From: a virus
Length of the DNA stretch: 53,993 nucleotides
Virus record (IMG/VR): IMGVR_UViG_3300049927_000029
Coordinates: 1 to 53,993 of that record
Strand: one strand, 5' to 3'
The notes below the pieces were generated by a model, which saw only the letters and a list, made by a program, of their open reading frames with translations, did not search any database and was not told the DNA's origin. Made by a program: the position numbers and the translations under genes. Shown piece after piece: positions 53,428 through 53,993 of this stretch; within the stretch, counting starts at the first letter, position 1; every line of letters begins with the position of its first letter.

Positions 53428-53903
53428 TACTTAGGCACCGCTTTTAGCGCTGGCGCTGCTCGGGCGCCGAACTTATTACCCTCCGCGGCCGCTTGCTGTG
53501 CGCCTTCTGCTTTGGTCGCCTTCTTCCCTTTCTCGCCGATCTTCGAGTGCTCGAACGGGAGCAAAGCTTTAGCCGCTTCCAGGCGGGCTTTCACGCCGGC
53601 CTTCGGGCAGTTCATCAAGGCGGTAAGGAAAACCTTCGGATCTTCAGTTTCTGGGATTTCTATCGTCGCCAATTCGGCGGCTGCGTCTTCCTCGGAAGCC
53701 GATTCGGTAGAACCTGGTTTAGTCGGCTTTATGCCTGAGGTTGAAATACCTACCGCCGCCAGTGCGGCCACGATTGCGGGGTGTTTGCGCATACGAAAGC
53801 CGGCGGCCTTCGGTGACTTCAAACCCGCTGAAACAGCGGCCTGCTCAGGTTTTTCACCGCGCAGCGTGGCTTTGAAGAACAGCTCTTGGGTTTCGTTCAG
53901 CAT
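53427..53903 (-). CDS. terS: Terminase small subunit (158 aa)
   Basis: N-terminal HTH-like region (FFKATLRGEKPEQAAVSAGLKSPKAAGFRMRKHP split over two helices), an acidic linker, and a basic Ala-rich tail (KIGEKGKKATKAEG). It recognises the packaging site. First gene of the leftward late region, overlapping TerL by 1 nt. Identified by pattern and place; direct homology is weaker than for TerL. Confidence 0.8.
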   Translation of the reverse strand: MLNETQELFFKATLRGEKPEQAAVSAGLKSPKAAGFRMRKHPAIVAALAAVGISTSGIKPTKPGSTESASEEDAAAELATIEIPETEDPKVFLTALMNCPKAGVKARLEAAKALLPFEHSKIGEKGKKATKAEGAQQAAAEGNKFGARAAPALKAVPK

Positions 53904-53993
53904 GTGTTGTTACCTGCGTGTTACTCGTGTTCGGAGGGTAACACGGGGCACAAAGCCCTAGGGCAAAAATAATCTGTAAAAGGGGTCGGCGCG
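53904..53993. other. Right-end noncoding region
   Basis: Ninety bases with an inverted repeat GTGTTAC/GTAACAC (about 53918 and 53937), just before the window end. With positions 1-362 it would make a 450-bp gene-free region between TerS and the left block, fitting cos. No promoter for TerS can be fixed with confidence. Confidence 0.4.

Noticed and set aside
1-53993. Integrase/CI-type lysogeny module
   Set aside because: No tyrosine or serine recombinase, excisionase, S24 repressor or partition gene was found on either strand.

Overview
The window reads as an essentially complete genome of a tailed phage of the lambda/HK97 siphovirus type, probably infecting Pseudomonas. The phage nature is shown by TerS/TerL, an HK97-type protease-capsid, portal, head-tail adaptors, tail tube, a frameshifted G/GT chaperone pair, a lambda-type tape measure, NlpC/P60 and a J-like tip protein, plus endolysin, holin candidates and Rz/Rz1 spanins. 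The Pseudomonas assignment is inferred from a PhaZ-type polyhydroxyalkanoate depolymerase that closely follows the Pseudomonas family, and from general style. No integrase, excisionase or classical CI repressor was seen. An HNH gene near the left end and TerS at the right end, with gene-poor repeat-containing DNA between them across the two ends, suggest that the window ends lie at or near the packaging (cos-like) site.

Layout. (1) 1-4024: packaging region, a small + strand gene, then a leftward block (HNH, small genes, an iteron-rich origin candidate, primase-helicase, Cro-like regulator). (2) 4125-27485: a long rightward early region of many small, tightly coupled genes. It includes relatives of host translation and regulatory factors (CsrA-like, EF-Ts N-domain, RMF/CrpP-like), a DUF2800 nuclease, a DUF2815 ssDNA-binding protein, PhaZ, and the replication cluster (family A polymerase in three ORFs, DNA methyltransferase, HNH and VRR-NUC nucleases, SNF2-type helicase). 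(3) 13555-16511: a leftward tailspike cassette with an SGNH esterase, set antisense inside the early region with its own promoter and terminator. (4) 27478-53903: the leftward late region, running from lysis (downstream end) back through tail and head genes to the terminase. A cluster of tRNA and sugar/methyl-transfer genes sits at 41542-44071.

The most striking system is a pair of inteins, one in the DNA polymerase (21480-22391) and one in the helicase (24564-25481). Each has intact splicing ends (Cys1, a TPDH block B, His-Asn then Cys+1). Each also carries a complete homing-endonuclease gene nested in the +1 reading frame, with its own Shine-Dalgarno, ATG and stop, instead of an endonuclease domain fused in frame. 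About 220 codons are read in two frames in each case, and the same geometry occurs twice in one genome. The polymerase is broken further: a methyltransferase gene, bounded by a 13-bp direct repeat, separates the exonuclease part from the palm. The motif C segment is then on a third ORF.

Regulation appears to use a family of early promoters whose spacer holds an ATACAAG-N6-CTTGTAT operator, two paralogous Cro-like HTH proteins with a shared upstream element, and four copies of a GGTTATC-NN-GATAACC palindrome at transcription-unit borders. Most small early genes overlap by ATGA/GTGA, so translational coupling is pervasive.
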